NCBI GenBank assembly: GCA_003243195.1
Contig: QFQI01000004.1
Span: 62,001 to 126,000 of the forward strand
Direction: 5' to 3'
Length of the DNA stretch: 64,000 nt
DNA from: Sphingomonas taxi
GTDB lineage: Bacteria; Pseudomonadota; Alphaproteobacteria; Sphingomonadales; Sphingomonadaceae
This document shows, in pieces, positions 17,239 to 25,969 of this stretch (its first letter is position 1; each line of letters starts with the position of its first letter). Position numbers and translations under genes: made by a program. Below the pieces are notes generated by a model that was not told where the DNA came from, ran no database searches, and saw only the letters and a program-made list of their open reading frames with translations.

Positions 17239-18514
17239 TCGCCCGCCCTGCCGCTCGCCAGCGATCGTAGCTGCCGCGCGGCAGCAGCACGAACGCGGTG
17301 CCGCGCGCGCTCATCCCGCCGGCGATCGCCCGCGCGTCCTCGCCCGCGCCCCAGAAAGTATCAAAGCGATTGCTGCCCTTGATCGCGCCGCCGGTGTCCT
17401 GCGCGATCCAGATGCCGTTGGCGTCGGTGCGGTCCATCGAAAGGAACACCGGTGCGCCCAGCGGCACGAATTTCGGATCGGCCGCCACGGTCGCGCCACC
17501 ACTGACCGGCAGCCCCAGCGCGCCCAGCGGCGCGCCGCTCAGCTCACGGAAGAAGACGTAGCTCTTGTTTTCGCGCATGATCGCGCGACCTTCGTCGGGA
17601 TGTGCGTGGAGCCATGCCACGATGCCCTGCATCGACGATTGGCCGGGGCCGAGCAGCCCGCGGCTCTTCATCAGCGCGCCGATGCCGGTATAATCGCGAC
17701 CGTTCTGGCTGTCATAGCCGATGCGCAGCACCCCGCCCTCGTCCAGCCGGATCAGGCCCGAGCCCTGCACCTGCAGGAAGAACAGTTCGACCGGATCGGC
17801 GGCATAGCCCAGGATGCGCGCACGCCCGGCCAGCGCGCCTTCCTCGATCGCGGTGCGATCGTAATAGGGCACGAGCGACTGCCCCTGTACGCGTCCGCGG
17901 ATCTTCTTGCCGGCCCAGTCGGTCGAAAACGCGCCGAGATCGACCTCGATCAGATCGTCGGGACGGGCATAGATCGGCGCATAGCCGCGCCGCGCGGTGC
18001 GCGAACCCGCGATCTCGGGGATGTAATAGCCCGTCGCGAAGGCGCGCCCGTCGGCGACCTGCACCGCCTCGAACCAGCGACGGAAGAAGGCGGCGGCGTC
18101 GCGTGGCGCGACCGACGCCGCTTCCGTGCATGCCGGCTGCCAGTCCGTGCCCACCGTCATGCCCGAGGTATCGGTACGCCGGATCAGGCTGGGACAGGAG
18201 ATACGGAAAGCGGCCAGCGCGGCGCCGGCCTGTTCGTCGTCGATCGGCAGCGTCGCGATGTCAGCGCCGGGGGCCAAACCGGCCGTGGCCGCGTCCGTCG
18301 CGCCCGGCACCGTCGCGACGGAGGTTGCGGGCAGCGGCACCGCGGCGACCGGCTGGCGCGCCGGCCGGGGCCGCATCGGCTGGCCGCGTCCATCGGCAGC
18401 GCTCGTTACCGGCCGGTGTGACGGCGTGGACGGCGCGACCGGCCGCTCGCCCGGTCCGACGCACCCCGCCATCACCATCGCGCTCGCCACGGCGAGCGTC
18501 GCCCTCATCCGCAT
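17213..18514 (-). CDS. mltA: Murein lytic transglycosylase A, lipoprotein
   Basis: 433-residue peptidoglycan lytic transglycosylase. The start at ATG 18514 yields a lipoprotein signal (MRMRATLAVASAMVMAGC) with the lipobox at MAGC, so the enzyme is anchored to the outer membrane facing the periplasm. The MltA barrel begins near FFRRWFEAVQV; the C-terminal 3D domain carries AQDTGGAIKG and the following Arg/Asp motif with the catalytic Asp. Between lipobox and barrel is a Pro/Ala-rich linker. A longer frame extends to 18727 but lacks a lipobox at its N-terminus. It follows the Tim44 gene by 28 bases. Confidence 0.94.
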   Translation of the reverse strand: MRMRATLAVASAMVMAGCVGPGERPVAPSTPSHRPVTSAADGRGQPMRPRPARQPVAAVPLPATSVATVPGATDAATAGLAPGADIATLPIDDEQAGAALAAFRISCPSLIRRTDTSGMTVGTDWQPACTEAASVAPRDAAAFFRRWFEAVQVADGRAFATGYYIPEIAGSRTARRGYAPIYARPDDLIEVDLGAFSTDWAGKKIRGRVQGQSLVPYYDRTAIEEGALAGRARILGYAADPVELFFLQVQGSGLIRLDEGGVLRIGYDSQNGRDYTGIGALMKSRGLLGPGQSSMQGIVAWLHAHPDEGRAIMRENKSYVFFRELSGAPLGALGLPVSGGATVAADPKFVPLGAPVFLSMDRTDANGIWIAQDTGGAIKGSNRFDTFWGAGEDARAIAGGMSARGTAFVLLPRGSYDRWRAAGRASGGSTPRR

Positions 18515-18542
18515 CCGGCCCCCTTCGCCCTGGTTCGCGCGA

Positions 18543-19259
18543 TCAGGCTTCGTCGGTGTCGGCAAGGATCCAGTTCGGATCCGGCGCGCGAACCGTCCGC
18601 ACGAACGTCCACACGTCGTGGGTCTGCACCGCGTCGCTGGTCGATCCGGCGACGACGTTGCCGTCCGCATCACGCGTGACCGCCGCGATATCGGCATCGA
18701 ACCGCACCGCGACCCGCGCCTCGCCATTCGCCACCGCCGCCGAGGTGATGCTGGCGCGCTCGACCGCGATCAGGCGGTTGTCGAGCACCTGTCCGGCGCT
18801 GCGGCGTGCCTCGATCGCCTCCGCGAACGCCGCGCGCACATCGTCACTGACCAGATCGCGCAGCGCTTCCTCGTCCCCGCGCCAGAACGCCTCCAGGATC
18901 ATGCGGTACGCCGACTTCGCGCCCTCCAGGAAGCGGTTGACGTCGAACTGCGGCTCGGCGGCGACGATCGCGCGCAGTCCGGGTTCGGTGCCGCTGTCGA
19001 ACGGCCGCACCGCCGGCTCGCGAGTCTCGGCCGCGGCATCGATCGTGCGCGGCACCGCGACCGAACCGACACGCTCCTCCGCCGGCTTGGGCAAGGGCTG
19101 TTCGTGGCCGGAGCGTTTGCCCAGAACCGAGTAGAGCCGCAGGGCCAGGAAGCCGGCGACCATGGCAAGCAGGACAACGTAGAACACGGCAACTCCAGTA
19201 GGCTGGTATGCGTACATAGGCGCGTGGGCACCGAACATCAAATCGCCCATGGCGTCCAT
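18543..19259 (-). CDS. Tim44/TimA family membrane-anchored protein
   Basis: 238 residues: a single N-terminal transmembrane helix (VAVFYVVLLAMVAGFLALRLY), a linker rich in charged residues and Pro, then the Tim44-like C-terminal domain (about 105-238) starting FLEGAKSAYRMILEAFWRGDEEALRDLV. Homologous to the mitochondrial import component Tim44; bacterial members are inner-membrane proteins. The neighbour secB diverges immediately, a very conserved alphaproteobacterial pairing. The start is either ATG 19259 or ATG 19250. Confidence 0.9.
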   Translation of the reverse strand: MDAMGDLMFGAHAPMYAYQPTGVAVFYVVLLAMVAGFLALRLYSVLGKRSGHEQPLPKPAEERVGSVAVPRTIDAAAETREPAVRPFDSGTEPGLRAIVAAEPQFDVNRFLEGAKSAYRMILEAFWRGDEEALRDLVSDDVRAAFAEAIEARRSAGQVLDNRLIAVERASITSAAVANGEARVAVRFDADIAAVTRDADGNVVAGSTSDAVQTHDVWTFVRTVRAPDPNWILADTDEA

Positions 19260-19350
19260 TGTATCCCCGCAAACGCGCTGCTAACCGCCCGGACATTCCC
19301 GCGCACGCCGCCACCTTGGCGCGTGCCGCACGACATAGGGGCACGAAACG

Positions 19351-19854
19351 ATGGACGAATTCGGCAACGCGGGCGGCGAGCCCCTGGCGAACGGCGCCGA
19401 CACCGCACCGGCGGCAGGACTGATCTCGCAATATGTGAAGGATCTGTCGTTCGAGAACCCGAACGCCCCGGCGGTGTATCAGGAGCAGCAGCCGCCCGAG
19501 ATCAACGTGCAGTTCGACATCGCCGCGGCGCAGGTCGCCGACGAGGTGCATGAGGTCACGCTGAAGATCGAGGTGCGCGCGACCACCGGCGGCAAGACCG
19601 CGTTTATCGCCGAATTGTCCTACGCCGGACTGTTCGGCCTGCGCAACGTGCCGGCCGAGCACGTCCAGCCCTTCCTGCTGGGCGAGGGTCCGCGCCTGCT
19701 GTTCCCGTTCGCGCGCCGCGTGGTGGCGGATGCGATCCGCGACGGCGGCTTCCCGCCGCTGCTGCTGGAGCCGATCGACTTTAACGCGCTGTTCCTCCAG
19801 CAGGCGCAGGCGCAGGGCGTGGCCTTCGGCGCCGGCGACGTCGGACAGGCGTAA
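19351..19854 (+). CDS. secB: Protein-export chaperone SecB
   Basis: 167-residue cytoplasmic chaperone that holds preproteins unfolded and hands them to SecA. The SecB core runs from LISQYVKDLSFENPNAP through the FELSYAGLF-like region to GFPPLLLEPIDFNALF. It is divergent from the Tim44 gene and followed after 28 bases by murJ. Confidence 0.97.
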   Translation: MDEFGNAGGEPLANGADTAPAAGLISQYVKDLSFENPNAPAVYQEQQPPEINVQFDIAAAQVADEVHEVTLKIEVRATTGGKTAFIAELSYAGLFGLRNVPAEHVQPFLLGEGPRLLFPFARRVVADAIRDGGFPPLLLEPIDFNALFLQQAQAQGVAFGAGDVGQA

Positions 19855-19882
19855 GCATAACCGGACGGGCGGGGACCGACGG

Positions 19883-21469
19883 ATGAACCTCGCCCGTGCG
19901 CTCGGGTCGATCGGCGGGCTGACATTGGCCAGCCGCGTGCTGGCGCTGGTGCGCGACACGTTGCAGGCCAGCTACGTCGGCGCGGGTTTCGCCTCGGACG
20001 CGTTCTTCGTCGCGTTCCGCCTGCCCAACATGTTCCGCGCTCTGTTCGCGGAAGGCGCCTTTTCCGCCGCTTTCATCCCGCTGTTCAACCGCAAGGTGGC
20101 GGAGGGCGGCGGGGTAGCGGCCGGGGTCGATTTCGCCGAGCGGGCGCTGGCGCTGCTGTTCCCTGCCCTGGTCGTCATGACCGCGCTGATGCTGGCGGCG
20201 GCGTGGCCGCTCACCTGGGGTCTGTCGCTCGGCTTCCGGCATCAGCATCCGACGCCCGAACAATTCGCGTTCGCGGTGACGCTGTCGCGCTTCACCATCC
20301 CCTATCTGCTGCTGATCTCGCTGGTATCGCTGCTGGGCGGCATCCTCAATTCACTGCATCGCTTCTGGGTCAATGCCGCCGCGCCGATCCTGCTGAACGT
20401 GGCGATGGTGGGGGCGCTGATCTTCTTCCACGGCGACGATCCCTATGCGACGGCGCGGACGCAGGCGATATCGGTGACGGTCGGCGGCGCCCTTCAATTG
20501 GCATGGCTGTGGTGGGCATGCCGCCGTGCCGGCGTCAGCCTGAAACTGCGCCGCCCGCGCATCGACGCCGATGTGAAGCAGATGCTGAAGCTGATCGTCC
20601 CCGCCGCGACCGGCGCGGGCGCGGCGCAGATCAACCTCGCCATCTCCACCGCACTGGCGGGGGGGCTGCTGTCGGCCGGTTCGATCTCGGCCATCTATTA
20701 TGCCGACCGGCTCAATCAATTGCCCCTCGGGCTGATCGGGATCGGCCTCGGCACGATCCTGCTGCCGGTCGTCTCGCGCCTGCTGTCGGAAGGGCGCGAG
20801 ACGGAGGCGATGGAAACGCAGAACCGCGGGCTTGAACTCGCGCTGTTCCTCACGCTGCCCGCGACCGCCGCCTTCGTCTTCGCCGCCGAACCGATCGTGC
20901 GCGGCCTCTTCCAGCACGGCGTGTTCGACGCCGGCGACACGGTGCGCGCGGCGCAGGCGCTGGCGGTCTTCTCGCTGGGATTGCCGAGCTACGTGCTGGT
21001 CAAGGTGCTGACGCCGGGCTTCTATGCGCGCGCCGACACCCGGACGCCGGTGCGGCTGGCGCTATATTCGGTGGCGATCAACCTGGTCGGAAACCTGATC
21101 CTGATTCCGACGCTCGCGCGCTGGAACATCGGGCAGATCGGCCCGCCGCTCGCCACCGCGATCGCCTCCTCCGTGAACGTCGCGTCACTGTATCTGGTGC
21201 TGGCGCGCCGCGGCCATTTCACGCTCGATCCGCAGGTGAAGCGCAGGGCGCCGCGACTGGCGCTGGCGGCATTGCTGATGGGCGGCGCGCTGCTGCTGGT
21301 CACGCCGCATGTCGATCCGTATCTCACCGGGGCGCTCCCCTCGCGCGCGCTGGCGCTGGCGGTGCTGGTCGGCGCGGGCTTCGCGATCTACGCGCTGGCG
21401 TGCGTGGTCACCGGCGCGTATCGCCTGGCCGATATCAAATCCCTCCTCCGTCGCAAGAAAGCAGCCTGA
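19883..21469 (+). CDS. murJ: Lipid II flippase MurJ
   Basis: 528-residue polytopic MATE-like flippase that moves lipid II across the inner membrane for peptidoglycan assembly. The opening LGSIGGLTLASRVLALVRDTLQA and the ADAFFVAFRLPNMFR-type motif (here SDAFFVAF) are diagnostic, and about 13-14 hydrophobic helices follow. ATG 19883 is the start giving the family N-terminus. It sits between secB and trpS; trpS begins 5 bases after its stop. Confidence 0.96.
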   Translation: MNLARALGSIGGLTLASRVLALVRDTLQASYVGAGFASDAFFVAFRLPNMFRALFAEGAFSAAFIPLFNRKVAEGGGVAAGVDFAERALALLFPALVVMTALMLAAAWPLTWGLSLGFRHQHPTPEQFAFAVTLSRFTIPYLLLISLVSLLGGILNSLHRFWVNAAAPILLNVAMVGALIFFHGDDPYATARTQAISVTVGGALQLAWLWWACRRAGVSLKLRRPRIDADVKQMLKLIVPAATGAGAAQINLAISTALAGGLLSAGSISAIYYADRLNQLPLGLIGIGLGTILLPVVSRLLSEGRETEAMETQNRGLELALFLTLPATAAFVFAAEPIVRGLFQHGVFDAGDTVRAAQALAVFSLGLPSYVLVKVLTPGFYARADTRTPVRLALYSVAINLVGNLILIPTLARWNIGQIGPPLATAIASSVNVASLYLVLARRGHFTLDPQVKRRAPRLALAALLMGGALLLVTPHVDPYLTGALPSRALALAVLVGAGFAIYALACVVTGAYRLADIKSLLRRKKAA

Positions 21470-21474
21470 TCCCC

Positions 21475-22482
21475 ATGCGCGTCGTCTCCGGCATCAAGCC
21501 CACCGGCAATCTCCACCTCGGCAACTATCTGGGCGCGGTGAAGCAATGGGTGGCGATGCAGGACGAGATCCAGGCGTCCGGCGGCGAGACGATGTATTTC
21601 ATTGCCGACCTCCACGGGCTGACCGAGTGGATCGCGCCCGCCGACCTCACCGCCAACACCATCGAGATGACGGCGACGCTGGTCGCGGCGGGCATCGACC
21701 CGGCCCGCTCGATCGTGTTCAACCAGGCGCGCGTTCCCGCGCATGCCGAGCTGGCGTGGCTGCTCAACAATGTCGCGCGCGTCGGCTGGCTGAATCGCAT
21801 GACGCAGTTCAAGGACAAGGCCGGCAAGAACCGCGAGGGTGCATCGGTCGGCCTGTACGATTACCCGGTGCTGATGGCCGCCGACGTGCTGCTGTACGGT
21901 GGCACGCATGTCCCGGTCGGCGAGGACCAGAAGCAGCATCTGGAGCTGACCCGCGACATCGCCACCAAGTTCAACAACGATTATGCAACCGAGCTGTTCA
22001 CCCTTCCCGAGCCGCTCGTCAGTAAGGCCGCGCCGCGCATCATGTCGCTGCGCGACGCGGGCGCGAAGATGTCCAAGTCCAACCCGTCCGAACAGTCGCT
22101 GGTCAAGCTGGTCGACGCGGACGAGGTGATCGCCGACAAGTTCCGCAAGGCCAAGACCGATCCCGAACTGCTGCCGGCCACCATGGCGGAGCTGGAGGGA
22201 CGCGCGGAGGCGCGCAACCTGGTGACGATCTTCGCCGCGCTGGCGGACAGGACCCCGGATGCGGTACTCGCCGATTATGCCGGAAAGGGCTTCGGCGCAT
22301 TCAAGCCGGACTTGGCCGATCTGGCGGTCGCGACGCTCGGCCCGATCCGCGACGAGATGCTGCGCCTGCTGAACGACCGCGCGGCGATCGACGCGATCCT
22401 GCGCGACGGTGCAGAGAAGGCGGCCGCGCTCGCCGCGCCGATGCTGCGGCGCGCGCAGGAGGCGATGGGGCTGGTGATCTGA
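21475..22482 (+). CDS. trpS: Tryptophan--tRNA ligase
   Basis: 335-residue class I aminoacyl-tRNA synthetase. The HIGH-type motif reads HLGNYLG in GIKPTGNLHLGNYLG, and the KMSKS loop is KMSKSNPSE. The start ATG 21475 lies 5 bases after murJ, suggesting co-transcription. The neighbourhood murJ-trpS is common in alphaproteobacteria. Confidence 0.97.
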   Translation: MRVVSGIKPTGNLHLGNYLGAVKQWVAMQDEIQASGGETMYFIADLHGLTEWIAPADLTANTIEMTATLVAAGIDPARSIVFNQARVPAHAELAWLLNNVARVGWLNRMTQFKDKAGKNREGASVGLYDYPVLMAADVLLYGGTHVPVGEDQKQHLELTRDIATKFNNDYATELFTLPEPLVSKAAPRIMSLRDAGAKMSKSNPSEQSLVKLVDADEVIADKFRKAKTDPELLPATMAELEGRAEARNLVTIFAALADRTPDAVLADYAGKGFGAFKPDLADLAVATLGPIRDEMLRLLNDRAAIDAILRDGAEKAAALAAPMLRRAQEAMGLVI

Positions 22483-22606
22483 TCCGGTTGGCGCGCCGTC
22501 ACGGAGTGCGCGCCAACATTCGGCATATTCTACCGACCGACGATCGCACGGTCCGCTGAACTCGCGGCAAAACCGCGCATTTCCGCATCTGGCATCGGTC
22601 TTGCTG

Positions 22607-22636
22607 TGCATCATGCAACCGATGGAGCATGATGCA
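22607..22636 (+). repeat. 10-base inverted repeat covering the start region of the PspC-domain gene
   Basis: TGCATCATGC (22607-22616) and GCATGATGCA (22627-22636) are perfect reverse complements separated by 10 bases. The right arm includes the A of the start codon at 22636 and overlaps the end of the GGAG ribosome binding site (22624-22627). In RNA this hairpin would hide the start; in DNA it is a dyad that could bind a dimeric regulator. Confidence 0.65.
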
Positions 22637-22917
22637 TGACCGACCTTTCCGCCCCTCCGCCCGCGCTGCGCGACAATCTGTTCGGGGTCTGCGCAGCGCT
22701 CGGCGAGGATTTCGGCTTCGACCCGCTGTGGCTGCGACTCGGCTTCGCGGTCGCGCTGTTGTTCAATCTGGAAGCGGTGCTGCTGACCTATCTCGCGCTG
22801 GGCGTGCTGGTGGCCGCCAGCCGGCTGCTGTTCCCGAACCGCCGCCCCGCACCCACCAAGGTCGCGGCTGACGTGGCCGAGCCGGACGTGGCCCCGGAAT
22901 ATCGTCAGGCGGCGTGA
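22636..22917 (+). CDS. PspC-domain membrane protein
   Basis: 93 residues. A PspC domain covers about 10-72: NLFGVCAALGEDFGFDPLWLRLGFAVALL followed by a second hydrophobic helix (LLTYLALGVLVAASRLLF) and a Pro-rich acidic tail. PspC proteins take part in envelope-stress responses together with PspB/PspA; none of those partners is seen here. GGAG lies 8 bases before ATG 22636, and the start is embedded in an inverted repeat, hinting at translational or transcriptional control. It converges on dnaA with 15 bases between the stops. Confidence 0.88.
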   Translation: MTDLSAPPPALRDNLFGVCAALGEDFGFDPLWLRLGFAVALLFNLEAVLLTYLALGVLVAASRLLFPNRRPAPTKVAADVAEPDVAPEYRQAA

Positions 22918-22932
22918 AGCGCCCGCAGCCGC

Positions 22933-24315
22933 TCAGCCCTCCAACTGGCCCAGCAGGACGCGCACCGCTCCGTCGACCTCGCGGTCGCTGTCGCGCAGCG
23001 CCTCGATGCGGCGCACCGCGTGGATGACGGTGGAATGGTCGCGGCCGCCGAACTTGCGCCCGATCTCGGGCAGCGAGCGCGTGGTGAGCCGCTTGGCGAG
23101 GTACATCGCGATCTGACGCGGGCGCGCCACCGCCCGCGCGCGCCGTGCCGATACCATGTCCAGCGGCTTGAGCTCGAAATGCTCGCTGACCAGCTTCTGG
23201 ATCTGCTCGATAGTCACGCGCCGCTGGCGGCCGCGCAGCATGTCGCCCAGCGTCTGCGTCGCGAAAGCGAGGTCGATCGTCGCGCCGGTGAGCATCGCAT
23301 AAGCGGTCACCCGGGTCAGCGCGCCCTCCAGCTCGCGGATGCTGGTGGTGATCCGCGCCGCCAGCAGCTCCAGCACGTCGGCGGGCACGTCCACCTCGGG
23401 CAATTCCGCGACACGCCGCTCCAGCACCGCGCGGCGCAGCTCCGGCGACGACGGGCGGATGTCCACCACCAGCCCCGAGCCGAGCCGTCCGATGATCCGC
23501 GTCTCCACGCCATCCAGCGCCTGCGGCGCGCGATCGGCGGCGATCACCAGCCGCTTGCCCGCCGCCATGATCTCGTTGACGGTGTGGAAGAACTCCTCCT
23601 GCGTGACGTCCTTGCCGGCGATGAACTGCAGATCGTCGATCAGCAGCAGGTCGCAACTGCGCAGCTTGGCCTTGAACGCGAACGTATCGCGTGCGCGCAT
23701 CGCCGCGACGAACTCGAACATGAATCGCTCGGCGGACATCAGCATCACGCGCGCCTGCGGATGCGCCGCCATGAACTCATGCGCGATCGCGTTCATCAGG
23801 TGGGTCTTGCCCTGCCCGGTGCCGCCGTGGAGGAACAACGGGCTGAACCGCACCACTCCCGGCGCCGCCAGCGCGCGCGCGGCGTTCAGCGCCACCATGT
23901 TCGACGGGTCGACCACGAAGCGGTCGAAGGTCAGCCGCGGGTCGAGCGCCGGGCGATCGCCGGCTTCCGGTGCGGGCGCCGCGACGGGTTCGGGCGTGAC
24001 GGCCGGTGCGGCGAGCACCGCGGGCGCGGCCGCGCGGCGGATCGTGTCGATCTCCACGCTGCGCACCGTCGGCAGGATGGCGCGGAATTCGTGCACCAGC
24101 CGCTCGGCGTAATGGCTCTTCACCCAATTGGTCATGAAGGCGGAGGGCAGCGTCAGCCGCACGTCGCTGTGGTCGTCACCATCCACCAGCGCGATCGGCG
24201 CCAGCCACTGGTCGAACACCCGCGCGCCGGCCGACCGGCGCAGATTGGCGCGGACCCGGGCCCATGCCCGTGCCAGCTCGCTCAACCCGTCATCCTGTCC
24301 ACCTGCCTGCGCCAC
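22933..24315 (-). CDS. dnaA: Chromosomal replication initiator DnaA
   Basis: About 460 residues. Domain I (residues 10-85) starts WARVRANLRRSAGARVFDQWL; a Pro/Ala-rich linker follows; the AAA+ domain III has Walker A GGTGQGKTH and Walker B LLLIDDLQFIAGK; domain IV has the DnaA-box-binding signature GGRDHSTVIHAVRR. GTG 24315 is preferred over GTG 24321 because GGGAG lies 8 bases before it rather than 2. An upstream promoter and GANTC sites are described separately. Confidence 0.95.
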   Translation of the reverse strand: MAQAGGQDDGLSELARAWARVRANLRRSAGARVFDQWLAPIALVDGDDHSDVRLTLPSAFMTNWVKSHYAERLVHEFRAILPTVRSVEIDTIRRAAAPAVLAAPAVTPEPVAAPAPEAGDRPALDPRLTFDRFVVDPSNMVALNAARALAAPGVVRFSPLFLHGGTGQGKTHLMNAIAHEFMAAHPQARVMLMSAERFMFEFVAAMRARDTFAFKAKLRSCDLLLIDDLQFIAGKDVTQEEFFHTVNEIMAAGKRLVIAADRAPQALDGVETRIIGRLGSGLVVDIRPSSPELRRAVLERRVAELPEVDVPADVLELLAARITTSIRELEGALTRVTAYAMLTGATIDLAFATQTLGDMLRGRQRRVTIEQIQKLVSEHFELKPLDMVSARRARAVARPRQIAMYLAKRLTTRSLPEIGRKFGGRDHSTVIHAVRRIEALRDSDREVDGAVRVLLGQLEG

Positions 24316-24464
24316 GCACACGTCTCCCGTTGCCGCGAACCGGAACGGTCGCGACCTTGTTGGTCGGTAAAGTCAAACGTCCCCCTGCCCGCGGCCCCGC
24401 ACGCGTTGGCTTTCAGACGGTGTCCTTGTGCCACGCTGCACGAATGGCGGCGCGGTTCGACAGG

Positions 24465-24492
24465 ATTAGGAACAGCGGCGTGAGTCGATCAA
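24465..24492 (-). promoter_or_regulatory. Candidate dnaA promoter with an embedded GANTC site
   Basis: On the minus strand TTGATC (complement of 24487-24492), a 16-base spacer and CCTAAT (complement of 24465-24470) form a plausible sigma-70 promoter about 150 bases before dnaA. GAGTC at 24482-24486 abuts the -35 inside the spacer. Further GANTC sites lie at 24509-24513, 24530-24534 and 24622-24626. No matches to TTATCCACA boxes were seen in 24322-24745, which otherwise contains only this promoter region and the rpsT terminator. Confidence 0.45.
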
Positions 24493-24689
24493 CCCCGCGA
24501 TCGGGTACGAATCCGAAATAAACCGCATTGACTCGATCTCAGCGGCACAAATGCGTCATATTTCTCACAAGCCGCTGTTATGGCGTCATTTTCCGGAGAT
24601 TAGCCAAAGGCCGGGCATCGCGAATCGCGAGAAATCCACGGCTTTCCGGACGGCTCCTTTTTGTTCCGGCGCGGATCCGCGACGCACGC

Positions 24690-24720
24690 GAAAACGCCCG
24701 CCGGGAGGTCCCGACGGGCG
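24690..24720 (-). terminator. Intrinsic terminator of rpsT
   Basis: On the minus strand GCCCGTCGGG and CCCGGCGGGC (24719-24710 and 24705-24696) form a 10-bp stem with one mismatch-tolerant G-T pair and a 4-base loop, followed by G and four T. It lies 26 bases after the rpsT stop. Confidence 0.8.
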
Positions 24721-24745
24721 CCGCGATCATCCGGTAAGGAGGATG

Positions 24746-25009
24746 TCAGGCCAGCGCGGCCACGCGCTTGGTCAGTCGCGAGAACTTGCGCGAGGCGGTG
24801 TTCCGGTGGAGCACGCCCTTCGCCACGCCGCGCGCCATCTCCGGCTGCGCCGCCGCCAGTGCGGTCGTCGCCGCCGTCTTGTCACCCGCTGCGAGCGCGG
24901 CCTCGACCTTCTTCACGAAGGTACGGATACGGCCGACCCGGGCACCGTTGATCTCGGCCCGGCGCTGGTTGCGGCGGATGCGCTTCTTGGCTTGCGGCGT
25001 GTTCGCCAT
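24746..25009 (-). CDS. rpsT: 30S ribosomal protein S20
   Basis: 87 residues: MANTPQAKKRIRRNQRRAE through LHRNTASRKFSRLTKRV, the complete S20 sequence. S20 binds 16S rRNA early in small-subunit assembly. rpsT upstream of dnaA on the same strand is a conserved alphaproteobacterial arrangement. It has a good promoter (25084-25112) and terminator (24690-24720), so it is probably a monocistronic unit. Confidence 0.97.
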   Translation of the reverse strand: MANTPQAKKRIRRNQRRAEINGARVGRIRTFVKKVEAALAAGDKTAATTALAAAQPEMARGVAKGVLHRNTASRKFSRLTKRVAALA

Positions 25010-25083
25010 GAACGTCCTCTGATAAGTTACGAATCGATGAGAAAGAGAACGGGGGCGATGCCCACGTCCTCAGCAAGGCGCGG

Positions 25084-25112
25084 CCCATAGCCCGAAGCAC
25101 AACGTGCGTCAA
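25084..25112 (-). promoter_or_regulatory. rpsT promoter
   Basis: On the minus strand TTGACG (complement of 25107-25112), a 17-base spacer and TATGGG (complement of 25084-25089). The -35 overlaps the last codons of mutM, so rpsT can be expressed independently of mutM. Confidence 0.6.
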
Positions 25113-25924
25113 CTTCGCTGGCATGCCGGGCACCAGAAGGTGGATCGCCCCCCTTCCGCATATCGCTCCACGGTGCCGCCGCACGCGCATGGGGCGCCGG
25201 CGCGGCCATAGACCGCGAACTGCTTGGAGAAATAGCCGAGCTCCCCGTCGGGGCGCGCATAATCGCGCAGCGACGATCCGCCGGCCGCGATCGCCGCGTC
25301 CAGCACGGCGTGCACCGCATCGACCAGCCGCGCCAGCGCCGCCGCGTCAACCGTTCCGGCGGGCCGGCGCGGGTCGATCCGCGCGTCGTACAGCGCCTCG
25401 CAGACATAGATATTGCCCAGCCCCGCGACGATCCGCTGGTCGAGCAACGCCAGCTTGATCGACAGCCGCCGCCCGGCGAGCGCCTGGTGCAGATACGCGG
25501 CGGTGAACGCCTCCCCCAGCGGTTCCGGCCCCAGCGCGCGGAAGGCGGGGAAATCCGCCAGCGCGTCGCTGCGCCACAGGTCCACCGATCCGAAGCGGCG
25601 CGGATCGTTCAGCGCCAGCCGCCGCCCGGCCCCGGTTTCGATCAGCAGATGGTCGTGCGGCAGCACTTCGGCCGGATCGACCCGCCACCGCCCCGACATG
25701 CCGAGATGGAAGATCAGCGTGTCGCCGCGATCGGTGTCGATCAGCCCGTATTTCGCGCGCCGCCGCAGCGCCGTGACGGCCGCGCCGGTCATCCGCTGGC
25801 GCAGGTCCGCCGGAAAGGCGCGCCGCAGATCGTCGCGCCGCGTCTCCACCGCCATCAGCACCTGCCCCTCCAGCACCGGCCGCAGCCCGCGCACGGTGGT
25901 TTCGACCTCTGGCAATTCCGGCAT
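25109..25924 (-). CDS. mutM: Bifunctional DNA-formamidopyrimidine glycosylase/AP lyase
   Basis: 271-residue Fpg/MutM, which removes 8-oxoguanine and formamidopyrimidines. The catalytic N-terminus PELPEVETT (P2 and E3 after Met removal) is intact, K58 is the conserved lysine, and the helix-two-turn-helix region includes LLDQRIVAGLGNIYVCEAL. The C-terminal zinc finger has C246, C248, C265 and C268; the first pair is spaced CxC rather than the usual CxxC, probably harmless. It diverges from ubiE across 45 bases. Confidence 0.95.
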   Translation of the reverse strand: MPELPEVETTVRGLRPVLEGQVLMAVETRRDDLRRAFPADLRQRMTGAAVTALRRRAKYGLIDTDRGDTLIFHLGMSGRWRVDPAEVLPHDHLLIETGAGRRLALNDPRRFGSVDLWRSDALADFPAFRALGPEPLGEAFTAAYLHQALAGRRLSIKLALLDQRIVAGLGNIYVCEALYDARIDPRRPAGTVDAAALARLVDAVHAVLDAAIAAGGSSLRDYARPDGELGYFSKQFAVYGRAGAPCACGGTVERYAEGGRSTFWCPACQRS

Positions 25925-25969
25925 CCGCGCCCCCTAGCCGGTTCGCGCGGGCATCGCTAGAGCGGCGGC

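Noticed and set aside
24322..24745. Possible replication origin next to dnaA
   Set aside because: No TTATCCACA-like DnaA boxes and no AT-rich unwinding stretch were seen on either strand; only promoter elements, GANTC sites and a terminator can be supported.
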